From Dechloromonas sp. UBA6271 (GTDB lineage: Bacteria; Pseudomonadota; Gammaproteobacteria; Burkholderiales; Rhodocyclaceae), in assembly GCA_002440665.1 (NCBI GenBank), contig DJUX01000035.1:1-64000 (forward strand): a stretch of DNA of 64,000 bases, read 5' to 3'. Numbering within the stretch: the stretch's first letter is position 1; the number at the start of each line of letters is the position of its first letter. The position numbers and the translations under genes were made by a program. Positions 27,478 through 36,706 of this stretch are shown piece after piece. The notes below the pieces were generated by a model, which saw only the letters and a program-made list of their open reading frames with translations, was not told the DNA's origin and ran no database searches.

Positions 27478-28356
27478 TTATTTCCGGCGCGGCGTATCGA
27501 AGCGGATGACGGCGCGGCCGTCGGCGGTCTGTTTCGGCGCCACCTTCCAGGCGTGGCCATAGACGATCTCGAACGTTGCAGGGAGCTTGCCGTTGGCGCG
27601 CTGGCTCTCGTAGGCAGCGCGCGCCCGTTCCCATGCCTGGCGTCCGGTCAGCCCATGGCGTCGCGCCTTCATGGCGCAGCCTGAGCCGGCAGCGCGCAGT
27701 TCGCCGAGCAGATCGTCGAAACGGTCGTAAGTCAGGGTCAGTACTTCCATGTCCATCACCGGGTCGGCGAAGCCGCAGCCAACCAGCATGTCGCCGAGGT
27801 CGTGCATGTCGATGAAGCGCTGGGTATGTGCATAGCCGTCGGAAAACGCCGAGCGCAATTCCTTCAGCGAATCCGGCCCCAGGGTCGAGAACATCAACAG
27901 GCCGCCGACTTCGAGCACGCGGTGTGCTTCGGCGAGCGCCGGCTGCGGGTCGTCCAGCCAGTGCAGCAGCAGGTTGGACCAGACGATTGCGGTCGACTGC
28001 GATTTCAGGGGCAAATTCGCGGCATCGCCAGCCAGCCGCTGCGCTTCGTTCTGGCGCCCCAGACCCAGCCAGCGTTGCCAACTTGGGCGGGCGGCATGGT
28101 CACCCTGCAACATGGCCGGGGCAATATCCAACCCGAGCAATTGCGCATCCGGGTAGCGCGCAGCCAGACTGGCAAAACTGCCGCCCCGGCTGCAGCCCAG
28201 ATCCAAGATACGCTTCGGCTCGACCTTGACGTAATCGAGCCGCTCCTGCATGCGACGGTCGACCTCGCGGGCGAAGAAATCCGCCTGATCGTAACTTTCT
28301 GCAATGCGGGAAAAACGCCGGCCTACCTGCAACCGGTCGACAAAACCGCCGCTCAA
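27478..28356 (-). CDS. bioC: Malonyl-[acp] O-methyltransferase BioC
   Basis: The 292-residue SAM methyltransferase starts the pimelate moiety of biotin by methylating malonyl-ACP. The SAM-binding motif is ILDLGCSRGGSFASLA, with ALAEAHRVLEVGGLLMFSTLGPDSL typical of BioC. The first codons overlap the bioB stop by 4 bases, so bioB-bioC are coupled. Confidence 0.9.
   Translation of the reverse strand: MSGGFVDRLQVGRRFSRIAESYDQADFFAREVDRRMQERLDYVKVEPKRILDLGCSRGGSFASLAARYPDAQLLGLDIAPAMLQGDHAARPSWQRWLGLGRQNEAQRLAGDAANLPLKSQSTAIVWSNLLLHWLDDPQPALAEAHRVLEVGGLLMFSTLGPDSLKELRSAFSDGYAHTQRFIDMHDLGDMLVGCGFADPVMDMEVLTLTYDRFDDLLGELRAAGSGCAMKARRHGLTGRQAWERARAAYESQRANGKLPATFEIVYGHAWKVAPKQTADGRAVIRFDTPRRK
27987..27997 (+). 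repeat. Dispersed word TTGCGGTCGAC
   Basis: Exact copy antisense in bioC; ATTT at +5 and AAATT at +16 follow. Confidence 0.75.
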
Positions 28357-29336
28357 ACCGCCTTCACGCCCAGACGCGCAAACAGGGCGTCGTCACGATC
28401 GACATCCGGATTGCCGGTCGTCAGCAGGTGGTCGCCGTAGAACATCGAGTTGGCGCCCGCCAGGAAACAGAGCGCCTGCAACTCGTCGCTCATTTCCTGA
28501 CGGCCGGCGGAAAGACGAACCCAGGAAGTCGGCATCGTGATGCGGGCGGCAGCGATGGTGCGCACGAACTCGAACGGATCCAGACGTGCTGTATCCGCCA
28601 TCGGCGTTCCTGGGATCGGCACCAAGTTGTTGATCGGTACCGATTCCGGCGGCTGCGGCAGGTTGGCGAGCTGAACGATCAGTGCGGCGCGGTTCTTGCG
28701 CGATTCACCCATGCCGATGATGCCGCCCGAGCAGATATTGATGCCCGCATCGCGCACCTGATCGAGCGTATCGAGGCGGTCGTCGTGGGTGTGGGTCTTG
28801 ATAACCTGACCGTAGAATTCCTTGTCGGTATCCAGATTATGGTTGTAGTAGTCAAGGCCGGCATCCTTGAGCTTGCCGGCCTGTCCTTCCTTGAGCATGC
28901 CAAGCGTCACGCAGGTCTGCATGCCGAGCGCCTTGACCTCGCGCACCATGTCGAGCACGCGGTCGAGGTCGTTATCCTTCGGCCCCTTCCAGGCAGCGCC
29001 CATGCAGAAACGGGAAGCGCCCTTTTCCTTAGCCGCCTTGGCGGCAGCGACGACCTCGTCCAGCGGCATCAGGCGCTCGCGCTCGGTATCGGTGTCGTAA
29101 CGGGCCGACTGCGAGCAGTAGCTGCAATCCTCGGAACAACCGCCGGTCTTGACCGAAAGCAGCGTCGAGCGTTGAATGGCGTTGGGATCGAAATGCTCCC
29201 GGTGCACACCCTGCGCACGCCAGATCAAATCCATCAAAGGCATCTCGTACAGGGCGAGCACCTCATCAAGTGCCCAGCGGCGAGCAGGAACAGGCTGGGA
29301 AACGGGGGAAACGGCGGCGAGAGAGCTAGCTTGCAT
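28353..29336 (-). CDS. bioB: Biotin synthase
   Basis: The 327-residue radical-SAM enzyme inserts sulfur into dethiobiotin. The radical-SAM cysteines are C67, C71 and C74 (GGCSEDCSYCSQS); the [2Fe-2S] ligands follow in SRFCMGAAW, QTCVTLGM and INICSGGI. The start MQASSLAAVSPVSQ is chosen because residues upstream are not BioB-like. It is divergent from comF across a short AT-rich promoter region. Confidence 0.95.
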   Translation of the reverse strand: MQASSLAAVSPVSQPVPARRWALDEVLALYEMPLMDLIWRAQGVHREHFDPNAIQRSTLLSVKTGGCSEDCSYCSQSARYDTDTERERLMPLDEVVAAAKAAKEKGASRFCMGAAWKGPKDNDLDRVLDMVREVKALGMQTCVTLGMLKEGQAGKLKDAGLDYYNHNLDTDKEFYGQVIKTHTHDDRLDTLDQVRDAGINICSGGIIGMGESRKNRAALIVQLANLPQPPESVPINNLVPIPGTPMADTARLDPFEFVRTIAAARITMPTSWVRLSAGRQEMSDELQALCFLAGANSMFYGDHLLTTGNPDVDRDDALFARLGVKAV

Positions 29337-29419
29337 GGGAGGCCTTGCTTGAGAAAAATCAATAAAAATCAACGACGAAGCGCACTGATAATTATGAATT
29401 ATCGAGGACGCCGGTAACG

Positions 29420-30130
29420 ATGTCAATTTTACCCCAAGCCATGCAAGCTGCCTTCGGCAGCATTGCCTCGCACCTCTTGCCCGGCAGTTGCCTGCTCTGT
29501 TCCGCCGACACTTCCGGGAGCCCGCTCTGTTCCGACTGCGAAAGCGATCTACCCAAACTCCCTGCCAACCTTTGCCCGCAGTGCGGCATAGAAACAACAC
29601 TAGGCGAACACTGCGGCGCCTGCCTCAAGGAACCGCCCGCTTTCACGCGAACGATTGCCCAGTTTCGCTACGACTTTCCCGTCGACCGCCTGATTCAGGC
29701 GCTCAAATATAGCCACCAGTTGCCCCTGGCCGCCTGGTTCGGCCATTGCCTAAGCCGAAAAATCGTTGCCGCTGAACACGACCTGATACTGCCGCTCCCG
29801 CTGCATCCCTCACGCCTGCAGACCCGCGGCTTCAATCAATCGACCGAGATCGCCCGAACGATCAGTCGTGCCTCGGGTATCCCAATGAACACTCATAGCC
29901 TGACCCGTTCCCGCGCAACACCACCGCAGGCAGCTCTGCCGCTCAAAGAGCGCGCACAAAACGTTCGCGGCGCCTTCGAGTGCTCCGCCGACTTTAGTGG
30001 CAAACGTATCTTATTAGTAGACGACGTGATGACTACCGGCTCGACACTTCGCGAATGTGCCCGCATACTGAAACTGCATGGCGCCACGCAGATCACGGTA
30101 GTCGTTGCTGCCCGCGCCCTCCGCCACTGA
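29420..30130 (+). CDS. comF: ComF family phosphoribosyltransferase-like protein
   Basis: The 236-residue protein has N-terminal cysteine pairs (CLLC, CSDC, CPQC, CGAC; likely zinc) and a phosphoribosyltransferase fold with LLVDDVMTTGSTL. ComF/GntX proteins are needed for uptake of transforming DNA in several naturally competent bacteria. Together with pilBCD in this window it supports possible competence, which is an inference. Confidence 0.9.
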   Translation: MSILPQAMQAAFGSIASHLLPGSCLLCSADTSGSPLCSDCESDLPKLPANLCPQCGIETTLGEHCGACLKEPPAFTRTIAQFRYDFPVDRLIQALKYSHQLPLAAWFGHCLSRKIVAAEHDLILPLPLHPSRLQTRGFNQSTEIARTISRASGIPMNTHSLTRSRATPPQAALPLKERAQNVRGAFECSADFSGKRILLVDDVMTTGSTLRECARILKLHGATQITVVVAARALRH

Positions 30131-30194
30131 GGCATGCCTAGAACCTCTGAGTTGCACGCAGCATTCAACACAGCCAATTCCAACAAGTCCCTGA

Positions 30195-30659
30195 ATGATC
30201 GCCGTCGTCCTTTTCCAGCCCGAGATTCCGCCCAACACCGGCAACGTGATCCGCCTGTGCGCCAATACGGGCGCCGAGCTGCATCTTGTCGAGCCACTGG
30301 GTTTCGACATCAATGACAAGACCTTGCGCCGTGCCGGCCTCGACTACCATGAATACGCTCGCGTCTTCCGCCATGCCGACTGGGACGCCTGCAAGGCGGC
30401 CCTCGGCGAACGCCGCTGCTGGGCAATGACTACCTCCGGGCACGGCAGCCCGTTCGATCAGCACCTGAACGACGACGATGTATTCGTCTTCGGCCGTGAA
30501 ACGAGCGGCTTGCCCGGCGACGTCCTTTGCAACTTCCCGGTAACGCAACGCTTGCGTTTGCCGATGCGGGTGGGCCAACGCAGCCTCAACCTGTCCAATG
30601 CCGTCGCTGTGACGGTTTTCGAAGCCTGGCGACAAACCGGATTCCCTGAAGCCATCTGA
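30195..30659 (+). CDS. trmL: tRNA (cytidine/uridine-2'-O-)-methyltransferase TrmL
   Basis: The 154-residue SPOUT methyltransferase modifies the wobble ribose of leucine tRNAs. It starts MIAVVLFQPEIPPNTGNVIRL and has the knot motifs FGRETSGLP and RSLNLSNAVAVTVFEAWRQ. It stands 64 bases after comF. The 206-bp gap to the porin gene shows no further gene and should hold the porin promoter. Confidence 0.95.
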   Translation: MIAVVLFQPEIPPNTGNVIRLCANTGAELHLVEPLGFDINDKTLRRAGLDYHEYARVFRHADWDACKAALGERRCWAMTTSGHGSPFDQHLNDDDVFVFGRETSGLPGDVLCNFPVTQRLRLPMRVGQRSLNLSNAVAVTVFEAWRQTGFPEAI

Positions 30660-30865
30660 TTGAAAATCCGCCGCACCAGCGGTTTGCCATCCTGATACTG
30701 TTGCGCCAAAGCAACAACCGCAGCCCAAAGCAGGCGTCCACCGCAAACATCAATTGCCCGAGTGCCCGCTCTTTGCCAAAATCGGCTCAACTTCTCAATC
30801 CGAGAGGTAAAGCTTAATCAACTCGCAAGAGCAGATTAAAAACTAACCACTAAGGAGAAATTCTG

Positions 30866-32077
30866 ATGCAAAAGAAACTCATCGCTCTGGCAGTCGCCGG
30901 CCTGGCCTCCACCGCCGCCTTCGCACAGACCAACGTCACCATCTACGGTCTGGTTGACTACGGCTACGCCTACCGTTGGGACGGCAGGGATGCAGGTACG
31001 GTCTTCAACAACGCCGGCGTTCCCATCGCCCGCACCAGCGGTACCCCGAACTCCCAAAGCCAACTGAACGGCGGCCAGTCTCTTGGCAACCGCCTCGGCT
31101 TCAAGGGCACGGAAGATCTGGGCAACGGCCTGAAGGCTGTCTTCCTGCTGGAACAAGGCTTCATGCTTGATACCGGTAACCAGCAAACCGCCGGTTCGCA
31201 ATTCACCCGTCAAGCCTACATGGGCCTGAGCGGCAACTTCGGTACCGTGGTCGGTGGCCGTCTGTACACCCCGCACTACACCTTCGTTTCCGGCCTGGAT
31301 CCGTTCGGTGCCGGCACCGTTGGCCGTTACAACAACGTCTACTCTTCCGCCGCCTTCGCCTCCTACGGCAATGGTGGCACCCTGGGCGACCCGGTTCGTG
31401 TTGACAACGCCGTCGCCTACATCTCCCCGTCCTTCCTGGGTGGTCTGACCGCTACCCTGGCCTTCTCCAACAACGCCGGTGGCCAGGAAGATGCCAGCAG
31501 CAACGCCGCCAACAACACGGTCTACGCCGGCTTGCTGAAGTACGACAACGGCCCGATCAGTGCTGGTTTGAACTATCACTACATCAACGGCGGTTCGCGT
31601 CTGAGCGACGCCACCTTGGCTAGCCCGATCGGCGTCAAGAACGCTGAGAACGCAACGCTGGGTGGCTCGTATGACTTCAAGGTCGTCAAGGTCATGGCGC
31701 TGTACTCCTGGAACCAAGTCGACTATCTGATCAACCCGGCCCTTGTCAGCAACACCGGGCGCACGGCCACCATCAACAACTACATGCTGGGTGCAACGGC
31801 TCCGTTCGGCAAGTTCGTGGGTAAGGCTTCCTACATCTACTCCGACGGCAACACCCGTGCTGGTGGCGACGCGCAACAGTTCGCGCTCGGTCTGGACTAC
31901 AACCTGTCGAAGCGTACCGCAATCTACAGCGCCTACTCCTTCATCGACAACAGTGACAACCGTATGTCCGCCGTCGGCGACGCCTCCAACAGCGGCGCCT
32001 ACGCCGCTGGCAATGGCTACAACCTGCCGGGCGTGTTCCAGCAAGGCATCCAGTTCGGCGTGCGTCACATGTTCTAA
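30866..32077 (+). CDS. Outer-membrane porin (Gram-negative porin family)
   Basis: The 403-residue protein has a signal peptide cleaved after AAFA, starts TNVTIYGLVDYGYAYRW, and ends in the phenylalanine-terminated beta-strand QFGVRHMF recognised by the BAM machinery. The pattern SQLNGGQSLGNRLGFKGTEDL is classic for betaproteobacterial general porins. Codon use is biased toward abundant codons, suggesting high expression. AAGGAG precedes the ATG and a terminator follows. Confidence 0.94.
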   Translation: MQKKLIALAVAGLASTAAFAQTNVTIYGLVDYGYAYRWDGRDAGTVFNNAGVPIARTSGTPNSQSQLNGGQSLGNRLGFKGTEDLGNGLKAVFLLEQGFMLDTGNQQTAGSQFTRQAYMGLSGNFGTVVGGRLYTPHYTFVSGLDPFGAGTVGRYNNVYSSAAFASYGNGGTLGDPVRVDNAVAYISPSFLGGLTATLAFSNNAGGQEDASSNAANNTVYAGLLKYDNGPISAGLNYHYINGGSRLSDATLASPIGVKNAENATLGGSYDFKVVKVMALYSWNQVDYLINPALVSNTGRTATINNYMLGATAPFGKFVGKASYIYSDGNTRAGGDAQQFALGLDYNLSKRTAIYSAYSFIDNSDNRMSAVGDASNSGAYAAGNGYNLPGVFQQGIQFGVRHMF

Positions 32078-32098
32078 TCCAGCGCAAGCCGGATTTGC

Positions 32099-32122
32099 AA
32101 AGGGCGCTTCGGCGCCCTTTTT
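32099..32122 (+). terminator. Rho-independent terminator after the porin gene
   Basis: AAAGGGCGC, loop TTCG, GCGCCCTTT, then T's. Confidence 0.9.
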
Positions 32123-32164
32123 CATTGCCGTACGCGAGGCGTTCAGCGAAAAATTCCTGGATGT

Positions 32165-32198
32165 AAAAAAGGCGCCCTCTCGGGGGCGCCCTTCTTTT
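32165..32198 (-). terminator. Terminator after proB
   Basis: GGCGCCC (32171-32177) pairs with GGGCGCC (32184-32190); six T's follow on the minus strand. Confidence 0.8.
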
Positions 32199-32213
32199 GC
32201 CATGCGTAACAAT

Positions 32214-33335
32214 CTAGCCCAAGAGAATCAGATTATCGCGGTGGATGATTTCGGATTCATCGACATAACCGAGCAGGCTCTCGATCTCCTGGCTTGACTT
32301 GCGGGCGATCAGGCGGGCTTCGCCGCTACCGTAATTGCTCAGGCCGCGGGCAATTTCCCGGCCTTCGCTATCCACACAAGCCACTGCCGCCCCCCGCTCG
32401 AACTCCCCCTCGGTCGCGACAACGCCGATCGGCAACAGGCTTTTGCCAGCTTTCAGGGCGTTGACCGCACCAGCGTCAAGGATCAGGCGCCCGGCCAGTT
32501 GCAGGTGGTCGGCCAGCCATTGCATGCGCGCCGCGAGCGGCTGGGTTTGCGAAATAAGCAGCGTGCCGACGGATTCGCCATTGGCCAGGCGGACGATCGG
32601 ATCGATCTCGCGACCATTGGCGATGGCCGTGTGCGCCCCACTCTTGGCAGCGCGCTTGGCAGCGATGACCTTGGTGATCATGCCACCCTTGCCGATCGAG
32701 GTGCCAGCGCCGCCCGCCATGCCTTCCAGCGATTCATCGCCGGCCGTGGCTTCGGAAATCAGCGTCGCACCGGGATCCTTGCGCGGGTCGGCTGTATATA
32801 GACCGGCCTGGTCGGTCAGGATGATCAGCGCATCGGCTTCGATCAGGTTGGCGACCAGTGCACCCAAGGTATCGTTGTCGCCGAACTTGATCTCGTCGGT
32901 GACTACCGTGTCGTTTTCATTGATGATCGGCACAACACCAAGTTCAAGCAACGTCGTCAGTGTGGAGCGGGCATTCAGGTAACGCTTGCGATCGGCCAGA
33001 TCGTCGTGGGTCAGCAGAATCTGGGCAGTATGCAGACCGTGCTTGGAAAATGCACCCTCATACACCTGCACCAGCCCCATCTGCCCGACGGCAGCCGCCG
33101 CCTGCAGCTCATGGACCGACTTGGGGCGCTTGCTCCAGCCCAGGCGCTGCATGCCGCAGGCGATGGCGCCGGAAGAGACCAGGACGACCTCCTTGCCCTG
33201 CTGCCGCAGCACGCTGATCTGGCGCGCCCAGCCATCGATGGCGGCGAGGTCAAGGCCGGCGCCGTTGTTGGTGACGAGGGCCGAGCCGACCTTGACGACC
33301 AAGCGTTTGGCGTTGGCCAGGCGAGTCTTGTTCAT
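32214..33335 (-). CDS. proB: Glutamate 5-kinase
   Basis: The 373-residue enzyme commits glutamate to proline synthesis. It has an amino-acid kinase domain (VVKVGSALVTNNG; FGDNDTLGALVANL) and a C-terminal PUA domain (from about residue 285). Its ATG overlaps the obg stop by 4 bases, giving the betaproteobacterial order rplU-rpmA-obg-proB. Confidence 0.95.
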   Translation of the reverse strand: MNKTRLANAKRLVVKVGSALVTNNGAGLDLAAIDGWARQISVLRQQGKEVVLVSSGAIACGMQRLGWSKRPKSVHELQAAAAVGQMGLVQVYEGAFSKHGLHTAQILLTHDDLADRKRYLNARSTLTTLLELGVVPIINENDTVVTDEIKFGDNDTLGALVANLIEADALIILTDQAGLYTADPRKDPGATLISEATAGDESLEGMAGGAGTSIGKGGMITKVIAAKRAAKSGAHTAIANGREIDPIVRLANGESVGTLLISQTQPLAARMQWLADHLQLAGRLILDAGAVNALKAGKSLLPIGVVATEGEFERGAAVACVDSEGREIARGLSNYGSGEARLIARKSSQEIESLLGYVDESEIIHRDNLILLG

Positions 33336-34408
33336 GCGTCTTCGCTATCGGCAGTTTCCGGTTCGTCGTCGTCCACTTCGGGACGCGCCATCTGCTCCAG
33401 TGCCTCCTGAATGGCGTAGATCAGCGGCTTGGTCCCCTCACCGCTGATCGCGGCAATCGGGAACACCGGTCCATCGTATTTGGTCGCCTTCTTGTAGGCC
33501 TTGAGGAAATTCTTGACGGCGGCTTCGCGGTCTTCCTCGGGAATCAGGTCGAGCTTGTTGAGCACCAGCCAGCGCTGCTTGTCAGCCAGCGCCGGGTCAT
33601 GCTTGAGCAGTTCGCCGACGATCGCCTTGGCGTCGCGCACCGGATTCGCATCCGGGTCGATCGGGGCGATATCCACGAGATGCAGGAGAATGCGCGTGCG
33701 CTGCAGGTGCTTGAGGAAGCGGATGCCGAGGCCGGCGCCGTCGGCGGCACCTTCGATCAGGCCCGGCACGTCGGCCATGACGAAGCTCTTCTCGGCATCG
33801 ACGCGCACCACACCGAGATTCGGATGCAGCGTCGTGAAGGGGTAATCGGCCACTTTCGGACGGGCGGCGGAAATGGCGCGGATCAGCGTGCTCTTGCCGG
33901 CATTGGGCAAGCCGAGCAGCCCGACGTCGGCCAGCACGCGCAACTCGAGGCTGACTTCAAATTCCTCACCCTCCTCGCCGTTGGTTTTCTGGCGCGGGGC
34001 TCGGTTGGTGCTCGACTTGAAATGGATGTTGCCGAGACCACCCTTGCCGCCCCGGGCGAGCAGGATTTTCTTGTCGTGAACGTCGAGGTCGGCGAGGATT
34101 TGCCCGGTGTTCTGGTCGGTGATGACCGTGCCGACCGGCATGCGCAGCACGATGTCGTCGCCGCCCGCGCCATAGCAGTCGGCGCCGCCGCCGTTTTCGC
34201 CACGCTTGCCGATGAATTTGCGCGTGTAGCGATAGTCGACCAGCGTGTTGATGTTGCGGTCGGCGATCACGTAGATGCTGCCGCCGCGCCCTCCATCGCC
34301 GCCATTCGGGCCGCCCATCGGAATGTATTTCTCGCGGCGGAACGTAGCCGCGCCGTTACCGCCGTCGCCAGCCTTGACGTAGATTTTTGCTTCGTCAATG
34401 AATTTCAT
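33332..34408 (-). CDS. obg: GTPase Obg/CgtA
   Basis: The 358-residue GTPase has the glycine-rich Obg fold (GGPNGGDGGRGGSIYV) and a G domain with GLPNAGKSTLI, DVPGLIEGAADGAGLG and LNKLDLI. It links 50S ribosome assembly to growth control. It follows rpmA after a hairpin. Confidence 0.96.
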   Translation of the reverse strand: MKFIDEAKIYVKAGDGGNGAATFRREKYIPMGGPNGGDGGRGGSIYVIADRNINTLVDYRYTRKFIGKRGENGGGADCYGAGGDDIVLRMPVGTVITDQNTGQILADLDVHDKKILLARGGKGGLGNIHFKSSTNRAPRQKTNGEEGEEFEVSLELRVLADVGLLGLPNAGKSTLIRAISAARPKVADYPFTTLHPNLGVVRVDAEKSFVMADVPGLIEGAADGAGLGIRFLKHLQRTRILLHLVDIAPIDPDANPVRDAKAIVGELLKHDPALADKQRWLVLNKLDLIPEEDREAAVKNFLKAYKKATKYDGPVFPIAAISGEGTKPLIYAIQEALEQMARPEVDDDEPETADSEDA

Positions 34409-34465
34409 GTTCCGCCTCTACATCCACTGGGGATACCGTCACCGGCAGATCCGGCGACATAAATT

Positions 34466-34494
34466 AAAAAGCCCTATCCGGCGGATAGGGCTTT
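34466..34494 (-). terminator. Hairpin between rpmA and obg
   Basis: AAAGCCCTATCCG (34468-34480) is complementary to 34482-34494 and is followed on the minus strand by a T-rich tail. It may attenuate read-through from the ribosomal genes into obg-proB. Confidence 0.8.
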
Positions 34495-34516
34495 GCGGTT
34501 CCGCCTGGCCGAAAAC

Positions 34517-34780
34517 TTATTCGGCGGCCGGAACGATGGTCACCGTGCGGCGCTTCTTGTCGCCCTTGACGGCGAACTGGACGGTACCGTCCTTGAGCGC
34601 GAACAGGGTGTGATCCTTGCCGCAACCGACGTTTTCGCCCGGGTGGAATTCGGTGCCGCGCTGGCGAACGATGATGTTGCCGGCGAGAACGAATTGACCG
34701 CCGTAGCGCTTGACGCCAAGACGCTTGGCCTGTGAATCGCGGCCGTTACGTGAACTGCCGCCTGCTTTCTTGTGTGCCAT
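34517..34780 (-). CDS. rpmA: 50S ribosomal protein L27
   Basis: The 87-residue protein starts MAHKKAGGSSRNGRDSQ and has IIVRQRGTEFHPGENVG, both diagnostic of L27, whose N-terminus reaches the peptidyl-transferase centre. It lies 21 bases after rplU. Confidence 0.98.
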   Translation of the reverse strand: MAHKKAGGSSRNGRDSQAKRLGVKRYGGQFVLAGNIIVRQRGTEFHPGENVGCGKDHTLFALKDGTVQFAVKGDKKRRTVTIVPAAE

Positions 34781-34801
34781 TTGTTAGCTCCTTGTCTGAA
34801 C

Positions 34802-35113
34802 TTAGGCAGCGATCGTGTCGATGCGCAGTTCGGTGTAGTTCTGACGATGGCCCTGGTGCTTCTGGTAATGCTTACGACGGCGCATCTTGAAGATCTTGAC
34901 CTTGTCGTGGCGGCCGTGGGAAACCACGGTGCACTTGACGGTGGCGCCAGCAAGGAAGGGGGCGCCGATCTTTACCGACTCGCCTTCGCCTACCATGAGG
35001 ATCTGGTCAAGGGTAACTTCTGCGCCAACGTCTGCCGGTATCTGTTCTACTTTGAGTTTTTGGCCAGCGGAAACGCGATACTGCTTGCCGCCGGTTTTTA
35101 TGACCGCATACAT
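34802..35113 (-). CDS. rplU: 50S ribosomal protein L21
   Basis: The 103-residue protein starts MYAVIKTGGKQYRVSAGQ and contains KIFKMRRRKHYQKHQGHRQ, both diagnostic of L21. It is the first gene of rplU-rpmA and is divergent from the FKBP gene. Confidence 0.98.
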   Translation of the reverse strand: MYAVIKTGGKQYRVSAGQKLKVEQIPADVGAEVTLDQILMVGEGESVKIGAPFLAGATVKCTVVSHGRHDKVKIFKMRRRKHYQKHQGHRQNYTELRIDTIAA

Positions 35114-35240
35114 GGGTTGGACTCCGAAAATAATACAAAGGGTGCTACAAAGAACCGCGCATTATACGGAAATTCGCTGAGAAGTCAAAGCCTTGACTGT
35201 GCGTTGTGGTAGACTTTTCGCCTTTCCCGAGGAGCTACTC

Positions 35241-35585
35241 ATGGCTGAAATCACCACGGCCTCCGGCCTGATCTACGAAGATACCATCGTCGGCGCAGGC
35301 GCCGAGGCCAAGGCCGGCGACCACGTCGTCGTTCATTACACCGGCTGGCTGACCAACGGCAGCAAATTCGATTCGAGCAAGGATCGCAACGATCCCTTCG
35401 ATTTCCCGCTCGGCCAGCGCCATGTAATTTCCGGCTGGGATGAAGGCGTCCAGGGCATGAAGATCGGCGGCACGCGCAAGCTGACCATTCCGCCGCAACT
35501 CGGTTACGGCGCCCGCGGTGCCGGCGGCGTCATTCCGCCGAACGCGACGCTGGTTTTCGAGGTTGAACTGCTCGGCATCCAATGA
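35241..35585 (+). CDS. FKBP-type peptidyl-prolyl cis-trans isomerase
   Basis: The 114-residue cytoplasmic protein is one FKBP domain: VVVHYTGWLTNGSKFDSS, VISGWDEGVQGMKIGG and the C-terminal GVIPPNATLVFEVELLGI. No signal peptide is present. The ATG at 35241 follows GAGGAG. Its stop overlaps the start of the pseudouridine synthase gene (ATGA). Confidence 0.94.
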   Translation: MAEITTASGLIYEDTIVGAGAEAKAGDHVVVHYTGWLTNGSKFDSSKDRNDPFDFPLGQRHVISGWDEGVQGMKIGGTRKLTIPPQLGYGARGAGGVIPPNATLVFEVELLGIQ

Positions 35586-36640
35586 GCGGTTCCGACCGGG
35601 ACAGCAAACCCAGGCCGCCAAAGAGCGAGGCGGCTGGCGACGACCCGTGGGCGAAATGGCGCAAGCCGGAAACGCCTGTTGCGGTCGACGCCGAAAAAGT
35701 GCCCAAAACCGAGGCGGTGGTCGAGGCAAAAGCCAAGCCGACGGGGACCCTGGGCGTCATCAAAAGCGCGCTGAAGCCATCCGCCCCTGCCGCGAAGAAG
35801 CCGGCCAAAGGCGGACCACGCCCGACGCCGCCGACCAAGGCGGTGCCGGCCGCGCGCAAGCCGCTGGCGCCGCAGCCGGTTCGCCCTGCCGCCGCGCCTA
35901 ATGCGCCGGCCCCCGAGGGCGTGCGCCTGTCCAAGGTGATGTCCGAGCGCGGCATGTGTTCGCGACGCGAGGCGGATCTGTGGATCGAGCGTGGCTGGGT
36001 TTTTGTGGACGGCGAGCGGATCAGCGAACTGGGCACCCGCATCAAGCCGGATGCCGACATCGCGATCTCGAAGGAGGCCAAGCATGACCAGGCCAAGCAG
36101 GTCACGGTACTGCTCAACAAACCGGTCGGTTATGTCTCCGGCCAGCCGGAACCGGGCTTTACGCCAGCCATCACGCTGATTACGGCGGAAAACCAGGTCA
36201 AACAGTCCGGCGACCCGGAATTCAAGCCTTGGATGCTGCGCAATCTGGCACCTTCCGGACGGCTGGACATCGATTCGACCGGCTTGCTGGTGCTGACCCA
36301 GGACGGCCGTGTTGCCAAGAAGCTGATCGGCGACGACAGCCAGGTGGAAAAGGAGTATCTGGTCCGCGTGGCCGGCGAACTGATCCCCGATGGCCTGAAA
36401 CTGCTCCAGCATGGTCTGGAACTCGATGGCAAGCCACTGAAGCAGGCCTGGGTCAAGCAACTGAATGAGGACCAGCTGCACTTCATCCTGAAGGAAGGCA
36501 AGAAGCGCCAGATTCGCCGCATGTGCGAACTGGTCGGCTTGCGCGTCCTGGGCTTGAAGCGGGTGCGCATCGGCCGTGTCAAGCTGGGCGATCTGCAACT
36601 AGGGCAGTGGCGTTTCCTGCGGGCTGACGAGGCCTTCTGA
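35582..36640 (+). CDS. RsuA/RluF-family rRNA pseudouridine synthase with long N-terminal extension
   Basis: The 352-residue protein has an S4 domain (from about residue 113: GVRLSKVMSERGMCSRREAD) and a pseudouridine synthase domain with the catalytic aspartate D229 in SGRLDIDSTGLLVLTQ. The PVGYVSGQPEPGF segment points to the RluF-like group acting on 23S rRNA. About 110 Ala/Pro/Lys-rich residues precede the S4 domain, longer than in E. coli RluF. It is coupled to the FKBP gene by ATGA. Confidence 0.88.
   Translation: MSGSDRDSKPRPPKSEAAGDDPWAKWRKPETPVAVDAEKVPKTEAVVEAKAKPTGTLGVIKSALKPSAPAAKKPAKGGPRPTPPTKAVPAARKPLAPQPVRPAAAPNAPAPEGVRLSKVMSERGMCSRREADLWIERGWVFVDGERISELGTRIKPDADIAISKEAKHDQAKQVTVLLNKPVGYVSGQPEPGFTPAITLITAENQVKQSGDPEFKPWMLRNLAPSGRLDIDSTGLLVLTQDGRVAKKLIGDDSQVEKEYLVRVAGELIPDGLKLLQHGLELDGKPLKQAWVKQLNEDQLHFILKEGKKRQIRRMCELVGLRVLGLKRVRIGRVKLGDLQLGQWRFLRADEAF
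35679..35689 (+). repeat. Dispersed word TTGCGGTCGAC
   Basis: Exact copy in the low-complexity extension of the pseudouridine synthase; AAAAA at +5 and AAAA at +16 follow. Confidence 0.75.
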
Positions 36641-36654
36641 GCCCAGCCTGCAAC

Positions 36655-36687
36655 AAAAAAGCCCGGTCGCTGAACCGGGCTTTTTTT
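36655..36687. terminator. Bidirectional terminator
   Basis: GCCCGGT (36661-36667) pairs with ACCGGGC (36674-36680), flanked by A6 and T7. It separates the pseudouridine synthase gene from the convergent MaoC gene. Confidence 0.9.
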
Positions 36688-36706
36688 CGTGCGCTGGAAA
36701 CGTCGA

